Positions 35,961 through 48,650 of a DNA stretch of 64,000 nucleotides are shown here, piece by piece. Where the stretch lies: assembly GCA_001414345.1 (NCBI GenBank), contig LLCB01000004.1, forward strand, positions 372,001 to 436,000. Reading direction: 5' to 3'. This DNA comes from Hymenoscyphus infarciens. Lineage: Eukaryota > Ascomycota > Leotiomycetes > Helotiales > Helotiaceae. Under the pieces are notes generated by a model that saw only the letters and a list, made by a program, of their open reading frames with translations, did not search any database and was not told the origin of the DNA. Both the position numbers and the translations under genes were made by a program. Each line of letters opens with the position of its first letter. The first letter of the stretch is position 1.

Positions 35961-36639
35961 ATTTATCAGATGAAATAGGTTTTCGCAAAGTTTTTGGTTA
36001 TAGATTGTAAATATCCGAGGCTGATGTTGGAAAGTCAGTTGGCGGAAATTTGCTTAAGCTTACAGGGGGCATCTTACACCAATCAGATTTAAGACCCAAC
36101 AACTCACCAACAACTCCGCCATCGGCCTGCGCCGCTGAAGCTTATGATTCGTCAGGTTGGAACATACAACAATGTTGGTTTAGCTTGGCAGGTAAAGAAT
36201 AACAAGGCAGGGTACCTATGTATGTCAACAGATTCATTTTAACCAGCAAGCTCCTTCTCGTATTATATAAAAACTGTGGGGATATGAAGAAATACACGGG
36301 TGCTAAAGAATCTGTTGCTTAATTAAATAGAAGAACTGAATCTCTAACCAAATTTCCCGTATAAGCTATTTTAAGAGTTCATGGTTTATGTAAGCCCGAG
36401 CCTTTTCTTTATAGTAAAAGATATTTAGTCGAAACATCACTAACTAACAACTCCATTGATAACTAATAGGCTGTTAAGAAATAATACCTTTCTACCTTAC
36501 TATAGTACTAAAATCTCTTAGCATAGATACTACTAAGAAGAATATAGTCGTTAAATAAATCTTATCTAACTTTAAAAGCGAAGGAGTTCTAAGTAAGGCT
36601 AAGTAACTACTCTAAGCCTTCAAAGACGGTAAATTTATT

Positions 36640-36850
36640 TCTATACAAAGAGTATATTAGTATAAGTTTCGATTATTCTCTAGATATATCTAAGTTTATA
36701 TAACCTCGAAGTTTTTAGATCTAAAACTATTACCTCTATTAGAGCGAATTTGTTTAACTTATTTATTTTCGACTTAAATAAACATAGCCTCTTAAGCTTT
36801 AGTTCTAATAATAAGTGCCTTCCTTTTCGAACTAAAACTTACTTTTAAAA
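36640..36850 (-). pseudogene. Possible copia-type integrase relic
   Basis: The minus strand reads RKALIIRTKA*EAMFI*VEN, then KQIRSNRGNSFRSKNFEVI, which resembles the copia integrase stretch around the second catalytic Asp (RSDxGxEF; D read as N here). Stops at W/Q positions. Similarity judged by eye only. Confidence 0.35.
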
Positions 36851-37726
36851 TATTTAACTAATTTTTAAATACTAACTATCTTCTAGAGATAGTAGTAGCG
36901 AATGCTTTAATACTAGAAGTTACTAGGTTAACCTTTCTTTCTCTACTAGATAATTTAGCAGATCTATTAGCTATAGAACGTACTATAAATATATAAATCG
37001 TCGTAGAAATAGACTTATTAGAAAGTTTAAATATATCTAGCTTAAAGAGTACTATATTAGGAGTTTCTCTCTATAATCTTAGTAGAAACTTAATCAGCTT
37101 TACTAATCTAGGCTAAAAAAATAGAAACAACTATCTAATATTCGTCGGAGACTATAATAATATTAAACTTAAGACTAGCGAAAATATTAAAGAAATATCA
37201 CTTAAATATATTACTATTATAATAGGAAAAGATCTAGTCTATATAAGTAATTAGATATTTATTCGCCTACTACTCTATTTTATATTTCTCGATCTTCTAT
37301 ACTCTTATTCCTAAACTCTTTTAAACTAGTACTAAATTTTGCTTACTATACTCTAAAACTTTCTTAGATAGATAATAACTAACTCCTCTATTATCTAGAT
37401 TACTTAGATTACTATAATAACTCTATCTACTTAAAAAGACAGTTTTATTAGAGATATCGCCTCTTAGTAGCTTTATAACCTCTCTTAGTATTACTAATAA
37501 GAAAGCTTTAATATAGATAAGAATAGATTACTAATAAGACTATTATATATCTAGGTTAGTAAAACTACTAGATATAACGTCTTTAGTTATTATATACTCG
37601 ATTTCGTAGAGAATAATAAAAGAGCTAATTAATATATCTATAATCTTAATATTCTCTATTAAAGCCGGCTATAAAAGTAAGTATACCTAAGTTTAAAATT
37701 AACGATTGTCTTTTATATTTCTATAA

Positions 37727-38875
37727 TATATTTTTAGATTAAAAACGCTCTAAGAAGCTTAAATTTAGAAGGTAAAAACTCTACTATATATAGAGAGAAA
37801 AGGGGTTATATAAGACTCTCTTTTTCTGTAATATACCTCTTAGGTCTAAGAAAACGATAGCTTTCTAGGCTTATAAACTTAAACTAGATTATAAAAGAAC
37901 TTCTTAACTATATCGCCTTCTATTCCTACTATAGAGAATCTTACGAAGTATACTTCTAAACAGCGATTCTATAGTATTTAAGAGTAAAGTTTTACATCTA
38001 GATCCTATCTAACTTCCTCTCTTATATCCCGGCTCTAACTCTACTTTAGTTCTAGCTTTAGTGTCTTTAGTAAAGAGTAGATAGCGTTTATAGATATAGT
38101 AGCTCGTAGTTAGCGTTATATACTAGCTTTATAGAGTACTAGGCTTCTAAATTCAAATATATCTTCGAGTACCTCTTAGAGTAAGCTAGCGCGCTATTAG
38201 GCTTCCGGTTTATAAAAGCACTCTTAAGAGTAGTAGTAGCTAGCTTTATAGCTAGGCTTCTACCTTTTATAAAGAGCTTCTATATACTTATTAAACATAA
38301 GTATTAAGAAGCGGTTAATTATACTAACTAATAGTAGAGAGCGCTTTAAATACGTAGTAATACGTTATATAAGTAGAAGATAAAGTTATAGAGTATATTA
38401 TATATATAAAGTATACTATATATATAAACCGAGCTTATAACTATAACGTATTTTTAGATTAAAAACGCTCTAAGAAGCTTGAATTTATAATAGTATACTA
38501 TTCTAGATAGCTAGAAGTATCTACTATATATAAGGTTTCAGCTACTATTATCTTATATTATCTATTTTAGAAAGGTTATATAGATTCGAGCTTTTATATT
38601 AGCTAACGTATAACGTTAGTCGGTTTCGAACTCTTTTATACTATTTAAACCTCTTATATATAGTAGTCTACTCCTAGAGTTAGAAGAGAGATAGTTTTTC
38701 CTTTTCTTCTATATTAGAGCCTAGTATTTATATACGTTATTATCTTAAACGCACTCCTATATACCTCTTCTCTAGTAGTATATATTTCGTACTATTATAG
38801 AATTTAGAAAGTGAAAACTCTACTATATATATAGAGAAAAGAGGTTATATAAGACTCTCTTTTTCTATAATAATT
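37727..38875 (+). repeat. Pair of ~110-bp direct repeats, one split by a solo LTR
   Basis: Copy 1 at about 37727-37835 and copy 2 at about 38442-38485 plus 38800-38875 share TATTTTTAGATTAAAAACGC, CTCTAAGAAGCTTRAATTTA and GACTCTCTTTTTCT in the same order. Copy 1 is an empty-site paralogue of the LTR insertion in copy 2. Nature of the repeat unknown. Confidence 0.65.
38486..38799 (+). repeat. Solo LTR with perfect 5-bp target duplication
   Basis: 314 bp from TATAATAGTATACTATTC to TTTCGTACTATTATA; flanked by GAATT on both sides (38481-38485, 38800-38804). Same family as the LTRs in block 1, in the orientation of the gypsy element. Confidence 0.85.
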
Positions 38876-38889
38876 TCTCTAAGTAATTA

Positions 38890-39800
38890 GAATATAAAGA
38901 AATATTATTTAAAAACAAAGACTTTAGTAAAGTTAGTATTACTAGATAAATTATTATAGTAAAATACTATAGTATTTTATATAAATATATTATTAGAATA
39001 TTTTAATAGTATATTTTTATTTTTATACTATACTACTTAATTAAAGTTATAATAGTTCTCTTAGTACTTTATAACTATTTAAAAATAAAAATATAAAAGT
39101 CTAAGTAGACTATTTCTATTTAAAGTAATTAATAGATATATAATAACTACTTCTTTTAATTAGAAGCATAGATAGATACTAAAGTATTTATATAAAGAAT
39201 ATATAATACTTAGTTAAAAGTAAAAGAATTAGTTAGTAAAGCTTAAAAAGACTATTTAAGATCTATTAACAAGACTTATAAAGTAGTAGACTTTAAAATA
39301 AACGATTTTATTTAAGTATTAACTTATAACTAGAAAGTAGACTAGCTAAGCTATAAGTTTAATAAGTAAAACGAAAGTCTATTCTAAATTATAGCTTATA
39401 AGAGCTACTCTTTTTAGCTTAAACTATTAGAATATTTTAAAATATACTCTATATTCTATCTATTTTAACTTTATAAAACTACTTCTAATCTATTAGCTAA
39501 ATAAGTAAATAAACTAATCTTACTAATATAAGTTATAGATTAAAAAGAGTAGAAAGTTAAGAAAGTCTTAGTTATAAAAATAGTTTATAAAAGGCTCTAA
39601 TATTAAGTTAAATAGTTAGATTATAATTCTAATCTATAGTAGTATTAAGCTTTAAATTTTAAGTCTTATTTATATAAGTTATATAACTTCTATTTTACTA
39701 ATATAACTTAAATAAGTCTACTAAGAGTATTATAAAGCTAGATATATATATAAGAAGAAGGAATTAATAATTATAACTCTTTTATAGATATTTTAGTTAT
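38890..39800 (+). pseudogene. RIP-degraded gypsy 3' remnant with chromodomain
   Basis: Plus-strand frames give an integrase C-terminal tail followed, near 39535-39760, by E*KVKKVLVIKIVYKRLQYQ, then VK*LDYNSN, then ALNFKSYLYKLYNFYF. This matches chromodomain-type gypsy ends (E-W-E-V, LQYxVKWxGYxxxP, FKxSPYKLRxFH). Stops replace Trp and Gln. No upstream reverse transcriptase was found, so it is 5'-truncated. Confidence 0.65.
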
Positions 39801-40054
39801 ACTAAAAAGCTTATAAATAAGCTTTTTCTAAAAAGAGAGCTAATATTTTAAGACTAGTCTAAAACTTAAGAGCTTTTCGTTTCTAATATATAAAAGATAT
39901 ATAATCTTAGAGACGTTATTACTTTAGTAATAAAGAATAGATTAGTAGATCTATAATAAGATTAAAAGTTCTTTATAATTAGTAGAAAAGCTCTTTTTTA
40001 CTAGATATATAACCTAGACTACTCTTCTAGATAGAATTATAGCTTTAAATTCTT

Positions 40055-40081
40055 AAATATATATATATATATATATATATA
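40055..40081. repeat. AT dinucleotide microsatellite
   Basis: About 13 TA units within block 2. Confidence 0.8.
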
Positions 40082-40587
40082 CTCTTATATCTTTATCTTT
40101 AGTTATAGATTATAATATCTAGAAATAAACTTTATACTTATATTAAAAATATTAAATAAAATAATAAGATTAATAACTAAGTTAAATATAAAGCTTCTTT
40201 CTAATTATAGAAGTACTAGTTTCTAAAGAAGCTTTATACTTCTAGATTCTAAGTTCTAAAGCTTTAGAAGCTTTAGATTCTAATATTTTAAGCTTTAAAT
40301 AAAATATAAATAGAATTACACTATTCTATTCTAACGCTAGTAAGAGTCTCTTATATACTAAGAGCGTTACTACGTAACTCGCTCTCTTATTCTTCTATTT
40401 ACTTTATTAGAAGTCTTTTACTCTTTTCTCTAAGAAGCTAGTCTCTTAGATCTCCTAGTAGAAGAGATACTTTCTTATATCTATCTACTAGAAGTAAGTA
40501 TATTCTATTTATATAAAAGTGAATTCGAGCCTTTTTACTTTATTAGTTAAGTTAGAGGCTAGAGAATATAGAATAATAAGTAGAAGC

Positions 40588-42269
40588 TATTATAAATATA
40601 GAAATATATAATAAGCTTAGTATTTAAAGAGCTATCTAGACTAGCTTCTTATAGCTAAAAGGTACGCTAGCTAAGCGAGTAGGTATATAACTAGTATATA
40701 AGAGGCTATTTACTCTTATAATATCTCTCTCTAGATAATACTATCTTATAACCTTTTCTTCTATTTCTTATCTATTTCTCGTCTATTTCCTAGAAAGTAT
40801 CTTTAAAGGCGTCTCTTTTATATAATATCTTATTCTCTTAAAAAAGTATTCTATAAAAAGTAGAAAACTAAAGATAAACTTAAGTTCTTCGAAATATCCT
40901 AATAACTAAAGGTAAATTTAAGTCCTTTAATAATATCTAAAGAGGCTATTAAGTTCTCTAAGAGATAACTAAGAGATAGCTAATCTCTTAATAAAACTAA
41001 GAACCTCGTTTCTAATAAATCGTATTATATTATATTATTTATATTATATTCTAAGGTAAAGTTATTTCTGTCTTTAAGAAAGAGAAGTATAACTAAAAGC
41101 TTTCTCTATTCTATCTAGTTCGCTTCTGTTCTTCTCTTTATATCTTTTCTTAGTTTTATTATTATACTTCTTTATCTTATATACTCTTTTAATATATCTC
41201 TTCTTCTAATAGTAGTTATATATCTTATTAATCTAGTACTTCTTACTTTCCTAGCTTAACTTCTTATAATTCGTATATTTTAAGAAACTAGGGTTTTAGT
41301 AAGCTAAGAGAGCGCTACCTTTACTAGTAAAACTAGCTTTCTTTTTACGTACTATTTTATCTTAAACTATTTATATTACTTTATCTATAGAAGTAATGTT
41401 ATTAATTTACTAAAGTTATATAATAGATTAGTAAGATTCGTAATCGCGAAGTCTTAAGATAAGAATAAGAATCGTAAATATATTAGAAGTAAGAACGACG
41501 TTAAAAGAGTATACCTATTTAATAAGAGTCTTAACTTCTTATAAGTACTCTTCTATATCTTTGGTATTATTATAGTAGTAGGTAAGAAGCTAAATAAGAG
41601 CTCTTATAAAGCTAGTTTAGTCGTCTAGAGTAAGAATCTTCTTAATAGAGTAAAGAAGAAGCTGTCTATTATTAAAATCTCTATCTTTAAGCTTATACTT
41701 AATATTAGTTAAGATATAAAGTATAATAAGATCGGCTACTTTAATAAGTTATACTTATTTAGTCTTATGTTTTATAAGCTTTTCCTTTCTAGGTTTAGTC
41801 TCCTTTTTATTATTAGAAGGTCGAGCTATAAGATACTATTCTATAATAATTTCTTATAGCTTATTTTAGTAAAGTAAGACGCGGATATCGATTATCTATT
41901 TATTAAAGTTCTTCTTTATAAGTAAGAGAATACTAGTACTAGGCTTAGGCTCTTTATTTAGATCTATTATTATAATAGATTAAGTAAATCGTTGTTTTCG
42001 TAAAGTAGATGAATTAGTCACTTTCTTAAGAGTAGAGTAGGTTTATACTATTAAGCGAAGGAAGCTTAAAGCCTTAAAGTCTATAAGAGCGTATATAGCT
42101 CTAGTAGATACGTAGAACTAAGAGTATTACTACTATATTATAAATATAGAAATGTGTAATAAGCTTAGTATTTAAAGAGCTATCTAGACTAGCTTCTTAT
42201 AGCTAAAAGATACGCTAGCTAAGCGAGTAAGTATATAACTAGTATAAGAGGCTATTCACTCTTATAATA
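40588..42269 (-). mobile_element. Gag-only, non-autonomous copia-like LTR element
   Basis: Two short direct LTRs, 40588-40723 (136 bp) and 42136-42269 (134 bp), both TATTATAA...TTATAATA. The target duplication is GAAGC (40583-40587) and GAAGT (42270-42274), one C/T apart as RIP would give. On the minus strand a polypurine tract (TAGAGAGAGA, complement of 40724-40733) abuts the 40588-40723 LTR, fixing the orientation. The 1.4-kb interior reads on the minus strand as a copia-type gag: DIEEYLQEVKTLIKQVYSF, ILRLRDYESY, then a zinc knuckle relic YNYY*KKRYIKRVY at 41175-41220 (from CX2CX4HX4C with Cys and His turned to Tyr by G/A and C/T changes). No protease, integrase, reverse transcriptase or RNase H was found and there is no room for them. 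Confidence 0.75.
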
Positions 42270-42439
42270 GAAGTTAATAAATAGATTATTATAGAACTTA
42301 GTATAACGATTTATAAAAATTAGTAGAAGAGTATACTAGTACTTAGTATAAGTAGAAGATAAAGAAAAAGCTCTAGTCTAATTAGACCTTTCTTAGAATT
42401 AAGCTTTTTAAGCGCTTTATTTAATAGTATATAGTTTAT

Positions 42440-42535
42440 TAATTTATTATTATAAGCTTTTATTATTATTATAAGCTTTTGTTATTATTACTAGCTTTTA
42501 TTATTATTATAAGCTTTATTTATTATTTATATCTG
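42440..42535. repeat. Minisatellite-like TTATTATTATAAGCTTT repeats
   Basis: About four to five imperfect units of 17-18 bp (TTATTATTATAAGCTTTT), just downstream of the gag-only element. Confidence 0.65.
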
Positions 42536-44313
42536 ATTTTATATATAAAGCTAAACCTTTTTAAGAAAGTAGTAGCGATTATTTTCTAATAAGAGTAAAT
42601 ATATTAAAATTTCACTAATTTTCTACGCTAGTAAGAGTACTATACTAGCGTCTAGATAGAATAGTATTTGTCTTTTAAATAAGCTCTAATATTACGTAAT
42701 TTTATAGTATAAGATTATCTCTTAGCTAATCTAATCGCTTTCTATCTATTAAAAGATTTATCTAATATACTTATTCTATTAGAGCGCTATCTAGACTTCA
42801 CTTCTTATATACTATTTTATAATTTATAATACTTAAGTTAATCTTATATATTAATAAGAATTTTTTTTAGAGTAGAGTATATATTTTAAGTAATAATAGT
42901 TTTAAGAGAGAAAGAGCTCGAATTAGACTAACTAATGCTAAAAAAAATAAAAAATTAGTAGAGCTTTTTAAATATAAAATATTAGATAAACTATTTTTAA
43001 ATTTCTCTATTATTTTATACTTTAGTAGAGTTTAAAAATAAAATAATTATTTAATTATTTAGTTATATTAGAGCTAGAGATAGAAGATTAGAATTATATT
43101 ATATTAAGAATAGCTAAATAGATAGTAATTATCTTATTATAAGTTAAAGTTTAAAAGCTAGAATATCTTATTTATTTATACTATTATATATATTTTAAAC
43201 TATAATTACTAGCTTAATACTTAGTATAAATCTAAAACTTCTATATTTCTTATAATACTTTCAAGTATTACTTTATACTTATATAAAAGAAGAGCTTTAA
43301 GATTTCTTCTTTATATACTTTATATTAAAAGCTATAGAAGTTAAATAAATAAAGATATATTACTAGTATTTTAAAAATATTATATATTATCTTTAGTCTA
43401 GTTATTTAAGTCTAACTAGTATTAAATAGAAGTTTATCTTATATAAGAAAAGATATTTAATAGATTATAATATAATATAGTTACTAAAGATTCTTATTAT
43501 TCGTTAAATTCTTATATTAAATAACTTAAGAATAAATAGTTTTAATCTTTTATTATAAAGTAAAGCTTTATAGACTCTTAAAGAATCTTCTATAATATAG
43601 TTATATTAATAGATAAAGTTATTTTTTAATTAAAACATAGCTAATAAACTTAAATACTTTAAAAGTTTTTTTAACTATTATATAATAATTAAAGTAAATA
43701 AAAAGACTAAGATATTAACTATAAACTATTAAGCTTTCTTTTAAGAGTCTATAAAGAGTTAAGTATTCTTTTAAATATAAGAGTATATCTAATAATAAAG
43801 TATTTAGTAGTCTTTATTAAATTACTTAATAGTTAAACTTTTTTAAAAGTTAAAATATTACTTAAGTGTTAATACTTATTTAGAGATTAGATTTACTAAG
43901 TACTAAATAAGAGTATAATTCTAAGTATAATCTAAGATAGAGAGTCTTAATTACTTTCTTAGTAATAGATTATCTATTAATTCTATCTTAGGCTTCGAGA
44001 ATAGACGTACGAGTATATACTTCCGCTACTTAAATCTTATACTTTTAACGCTAAGGCAAGTCCAGGTTCATTACTAAAAACAATACAAGTGAATTCCTCG
44101 AGTAAATGAGGTTGTTTCTACTAGAAGGCGTTACAGGCCTAATAAGTCCCTCGTTTTATATATCACTTCTCGCGTCGAGAACCCAGCGCCGCTTTTGCCG
44201 AAGTCACCCCCACAGAGAGTTCGCACCACCAAGGAAATTCGCTAAGAATTTCAAGAACCCCTCAACACAAAAGCTTTGCCGCTTCACAGGTTTGAGCCAA
44301 ACCATCCAACAAC

Positions 44314-45826
44314 ATGAGCGCATTCCAGAATGGCGGTGCTCCGGCGCGCAATCTTGATGATGATTCCGACATCGAGGAGGAGGCTCTGGCTGCCAACTAC
44401 CGAGAGCAGGTCCAGTATGAAGGCCTGGAGGAGACGCCAATGAGCATGGCACAACAAACCGACGATATTCAGTCAAGACTCGCCGCGGCAGCTCAGCCTC
44501 TGGATTTCTCGGCGCCTTTGGAGGTCAAATTCGCAAGTTACGACAACTACTGCAGCTTGTTCCACTTCATCTTGAACTCGGACGGACCGGTTGACTTGGA
44601 GCCACCTTCGGTACGCAATCTGCAGATACAACTCGATAGCCCAAACTGACTGTTACTAGTACTACTGGGCTTGGGATGTCATTGATGAATTCATCTACCA
44701 ATTCAACTCGTTCTGCTCATACCGAAACCGTATCGCGCGCCAGGGCAACAATGAGGAGGAAATCACGATTCTACGAGAAGCACCAAACACATGGGGATGC
44801 TACAGTGTTTTGAACGTCCTATACTCTCTCATCCAAAGATCGCAGATCAACGAACAACTCGCAGCGATGAAGCGCAACGAAGAGCCAATGGCCGTGGCTG
44901 GTGATTACGGATCAAAGTCATTATACAGAATGCTGGGATATTTCTCAATCATTGGACTTTTGAGGGTTCACTGCCTGTTGGGAGATTTCAGTCTTGCTCT
45001 GAAGACTCTTGATGACATTGAGCTCAACAAGAAGGCTATGTTCGCCCGAGTCATGGCCGCACATTTCACCACCTACTACTATGTGGGTTTCTCATACATG
45101 ATGATGAGACGATATGCCGATGCCATTCGCATGTTCAGCCACATCCTTATCTATGTCTCAAGGACAAAGAACGTTCAAAAGAACGCCCAGTACGATTCAA
45201 TCTCTAAGAAGAACGATCAAATGTACGCCCTTATCGCAATCTGTGTTGCTTTCCACCCAACGAGACTTGACGATACCATCCACACCGCACTCCGCGAGAA
45301 GTATGGTGACCAGCTTTTGAAGCTTCAACGAGGTGGCCCCGAGTCACTCCCAATTTTCGAGGAGTTGTTCCGATCAGCTTGCCCCAAGTTCATCTCACCT
45401 ACCCCGCCAGATTTCGACAACCCAGAACTCAATGTTGACCCACTTGAGCACCACCTCGCCATTTTCATGGATGAGGTCAAGACCAACATGTGGAGCCCCA
45501 CAGTCAAGTCATACCTCCGACTCTATACCACCATGGACTTGAAGAAGTTGGCTGGATTCCTTGAGGTTGAGCCCGAGAAGCTACGCGGATGGTTATTGGT
45601 GAATAAGCAGAGAGGTAGACAAATCCGATGGACTGATAATGGCCTTTTGGACGGCGAGGTTGTTGGTTCAGGAGATCTCGACTATGCTATGCAAGGAGTG
45701 AGTGGTATTTCTGCGTTTGAGTGTATTCATACTAACCATTCCCAGGACTTAATTCACATCTCAGAAGCCAAGGTTGGGCGCAAGTTGGTTGACTGGTATC
45801 TACGAAACCTGGCACGAACATACTAG
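44314..45826 (+). CDS. eif3l: Eukaryotic translation initiation factor 3 subunit l (eIF3l)
   Basis: Subunit of the eIF3 scaffold that binds the 40S ribosome in cytosolic translation initiation. Exons 44314-44610, 44660-45697, 45746-45826; introns 49 and 48 nt with good donors (GTACGC, GTGAGT) and CTGAC/CTAAC branch sites, both phase 0; 471 aa, the usual length. The N-terminus is acidic and disordered (DDDSDIEEEALA), then the conserved body: FASYDNYCSLFHFILNSDGP, YYWAWDVIDEFIYQFNSFCS, YFSIIGLLRVHCLLGDFSLA, HFTTYYYVGFSYMMMRRYAD (TPR-like helices) and the PCI domain (SYLRLYTTMDLKKLAGFLEV) ending in VDWYLRNLARTY. No breaks. This is the first intact gene after AT-rich block 2, starting about 260 bp from its edge. 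Confidence 0.96.
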
Positions 45827-46593
45827 ACATTGATTTCGATTACGGGATGGGAAGGGGGGCTTAATGCATGGTAATGGCGTCTGGATGAAAAGCGAACTCA
45901 GGGCTTTCTGTTTGCGCGGGGATGGAGGAGGCAGTCCACGCCAAACGACGGACTGCTCTGGAACTTAGGATGCAATTATGCATGATGAATTGATACAAGA
46001 GTGTTCGTATTTTAGCGTGCAGTAGAATACAGGCTATGCATCTCTTGCACACATAAAATGATTTTCCTCTTCATTATTCGCTGCCCAAAGTCGTCTGATG
46101 ATTGCCATCCAATATAATTAATCGCAATATACGAGATGGATTTGAGGCCTGCGAGATTGGGCGAGGCTGGATTCGCGGCTGACCAAAGCTTACCTTTCTC
46201 TTGGTCCCACCTCGAAAGCTGCAAGAGCACTTTATCTTTCCGCCCTCTTCTTGCACCACGGCAACTTAGCAGATTCTCGCCTTCATTGCAAGACTGTGTA
46301 CCCATCGCGCCCGAGTGTTGTCTTGACTGAAATTTGGCGTTCTTGGCCTTCCACTGGCGGAGAAATTGGTAGGGCCCCAGAGGTACGGACCAGTATTCAC
46401 AGGGCGCCCGGCAATCAACCACCTTCGCTCCCAAGCTATCTATCCCTGCTTCACCTCAGGTCTCTTTCTTCTCGACAAACATCAACCTCACGATAGATGC
46501 ATCTAAATCAGACACGCTCGCTCGTAGTCTTTTCAGACTCGGCCAACATCGCCGACTTGAGTTTGTGGAGAGGCCTCACTTAGGTTAGCATCC
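45827..46593. other. Intergenic region between tandem genes
   Basis: 3' flank of eIF3l and promoter of the universal-stress-protein gene. Frames here lack family signal. Confidence 0.5.
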
Positions 46594-48650
46594 ATGTCAT
46601 CACCCTCACCCACCCACACCCCATCGCCACGGCGCACCGAATCTCCCACCAGCAGTAATAACGACAACGGCTACTTCAACACCATCGCCGGCAGTGGGAA
46701 TGCGAGTGCGAATGCGAATGGAAAGGGTAACGGGGCCGCCATCCCACCGGTCTTGTCAAGCCAGGGACCCCTCGTCTCGCCCCGACTAGATCCCATCATC
46801 GAGCACGTCGTCGCAGACCATAAACGCCCATCTCGAGCTCCAAGTATCTCCAGTATCTCCTTCACCTCCTCGTCGCGGGGCGGTCCGCCATCCCCAATCG
46901 GTCAGCCCAAGGCTAGGAGGATCCGAGATGCGTCTCCGCCGCCCGCATCGTAAGTCTGCCGCTTTTCGTACAAGTATTTTGGAGTTGGGGATAGAGGAGG
47001 CATGTCGAATACAGAGACACACACGCACAGGCGCACAGCACAGCACAGAAATACTGCAAGGGAACCAGACACACGGCTGGCTTAAGTATCCATGGGAAAC
47101 GCACACGGAAATCCGCACCCTTCTCCAATACCGACTGGATGGAAATCCCACGTCCTCCCACGCGATGTGTATTCGCTTACTGGTTCTACGGCCGAGCTGG
47201 TCAACACCGGCACCACAGGCGGGTGACGGGTGACCGATGAACCCCACCTTTTTCACGCTTGTGTCTCTCTTGCCTCGTGCCCGCGTTTGAAGTTGTGCAT
47301 GTGCGCTGTCGTGTGTCCCTCTCATTGCTGCTCCAATTCCTTTTCTTCTTCTCTCCTTCTCATTCCATTTCCTTCACGTATCTGCCGGGAAAATGGTGCT
47401 GACAGTGGATCCGACCAATAGTAGGTTTCAGCATCATGTCTCCTTTGACAACTTCGGAGTCGGTGGGGAACCTACGGAGAACAATACGATTTCTTTTACG
47501 CTGAATGTCAAGCACAAGGGGTATCAATTCAAGAGGAGATCAAGGACCTTTATGGTGGGCATTGACGAAAACGATTACTCGGACATAGCTCTACAATGGA
47601 TGTTGGAGGAATTGGTGGATGACGGGGACGAGATTATATGTCTGAGAGTGGTGGAAAAGGGAGCTAAGATAATCAGTGACCGGAATTTGGAGAGGAGGCA
47701 ATATCAGACGGAAGCTCGAGACCTTCTGCGGAGGATCCAAAAGAAGAATGACGATAACAGGGCAATTAGCATTGTTCTGGAATTTGCAGTTGGGAAAGTG
47801 CATGCGACTTTTCAGAAAATGGTAAGTAGAAGGATTGAGGGATTTTGGGGATTTTCATTAATCCATGCAACCCCAGATCCAAATTTACGAGCCAGCTATG
47901 CTGATTGTCGGAACTCGAGGTCGAAGTTTGGGAGGGGTTCAAGGACTGGTTAGCAATCGAAACTCCTTCTCGAAATGGTGTCTCCAATACTCGCCCATCC
48001 CCGTGGTAGTCGTACGCCCCACCGAAAAGCGAATAAAGAAGAAGAACAAGAGGGGTGCGGATCCAAGTAGACAAGACTATGCGCGAATACTGCGAGAAAG
48101 TGGGATCAACGAGCACGAGACGAACCACGGTTCCAATGCCGTGGAATTGGAGATCTCCAACACCCCAGATGTTGAAGCTCATGCTGTTGCAGCAGCCCTG
48201 GGTCTACCCGCTGCTTTCGATCCCACGCTCAAACCTATATACCTCGCGGGCAGCCAATCCCTAAGACAAGTCGAGTCTGCAACGAGCGATGTCACCAGTG
48301 TCTCGAAAGATTCTCATTCTCCGGACTCACGACCCGAGTCTCCCACAGCAGTTTTCAAGAGTCCGAAATCAGCGCAGTTGGACAGTCCTGCTTTGTCGGA
48401 TAACGAGAGTAGTGAGGGAGAGGAGGGGAGTGATGATGAGGGGGAGTTCGAGGCTGTGCCGGGCCATATGTTACTGGGCAATGGGAAGGGTGATGGTGGA
48501 GGTGGGATGCCGTTGGGGATTGAGAAGAAGAAGAAGTTGCATGATATGGAGGTTGGGGAGGCGAAGGCTTTACTTGCACCGGCAGGGAGGAAGAGTAGTG
48601 TTGGGAGTGTGGAGAGCTCGGTTAGTGGGTTGGGGGAGGGGGGTGTTTAA
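46594..48650 (+). CDS. Universal stress protein (UspA)-domain protein
   Basis: Fungal protein with one Usp-type nucleotide-binding alpha/beta domain between disordered arms; molecular role unknown. Model: exons 46594-46949, 47425-47821, 47877-48650; about 508 aa. The second intron (47822-47876) is clear and phase 0. The first (46950-47424, 475 nt) has a strong GTAAGT donor but a chosen acceptor (AATAGTAG); it is long for this window, and a missed exon or a separate start at 47393 is possible. The N-terminal arm is Ser/Pro-rich. The Usp domain runs from RRSRTFMVGIDENDYSDIAL through EELVDDGDEIICLRVVEKG to the phosphate-loop-like MLIVGTRGRSLGGVQGLVSN and SKWCLQYSPIPVVVVRP. The C-terminal arm is Ser/Glu/Asp-rich with SDNESSEGEEGSDDEGE and many SP sites, suggesting phosphorylation. 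Confidence 0.82.

Larger units (their letters stand above)
36400..44050. repeat. RIP-degraded AT-rich block 2
   Basis: About 7.6 kb with the same CA/TG-poor, TA-rich composition as block 1. Identified within it: a possible copia integrase relic, a 110-bp repeat pair, a solo LTR, a gypsy 3' remnant and a gag-only LTR element (separate entries). 42541-44040 is the most degraded part and gave no identifiable family. Confidence 0.85.

Noticed and set aside
42541..44040. Possible DNA transposon or LINE in the right part of block 2
   Set aside because: No inverted ends, duplications or protein motifs found by eye.
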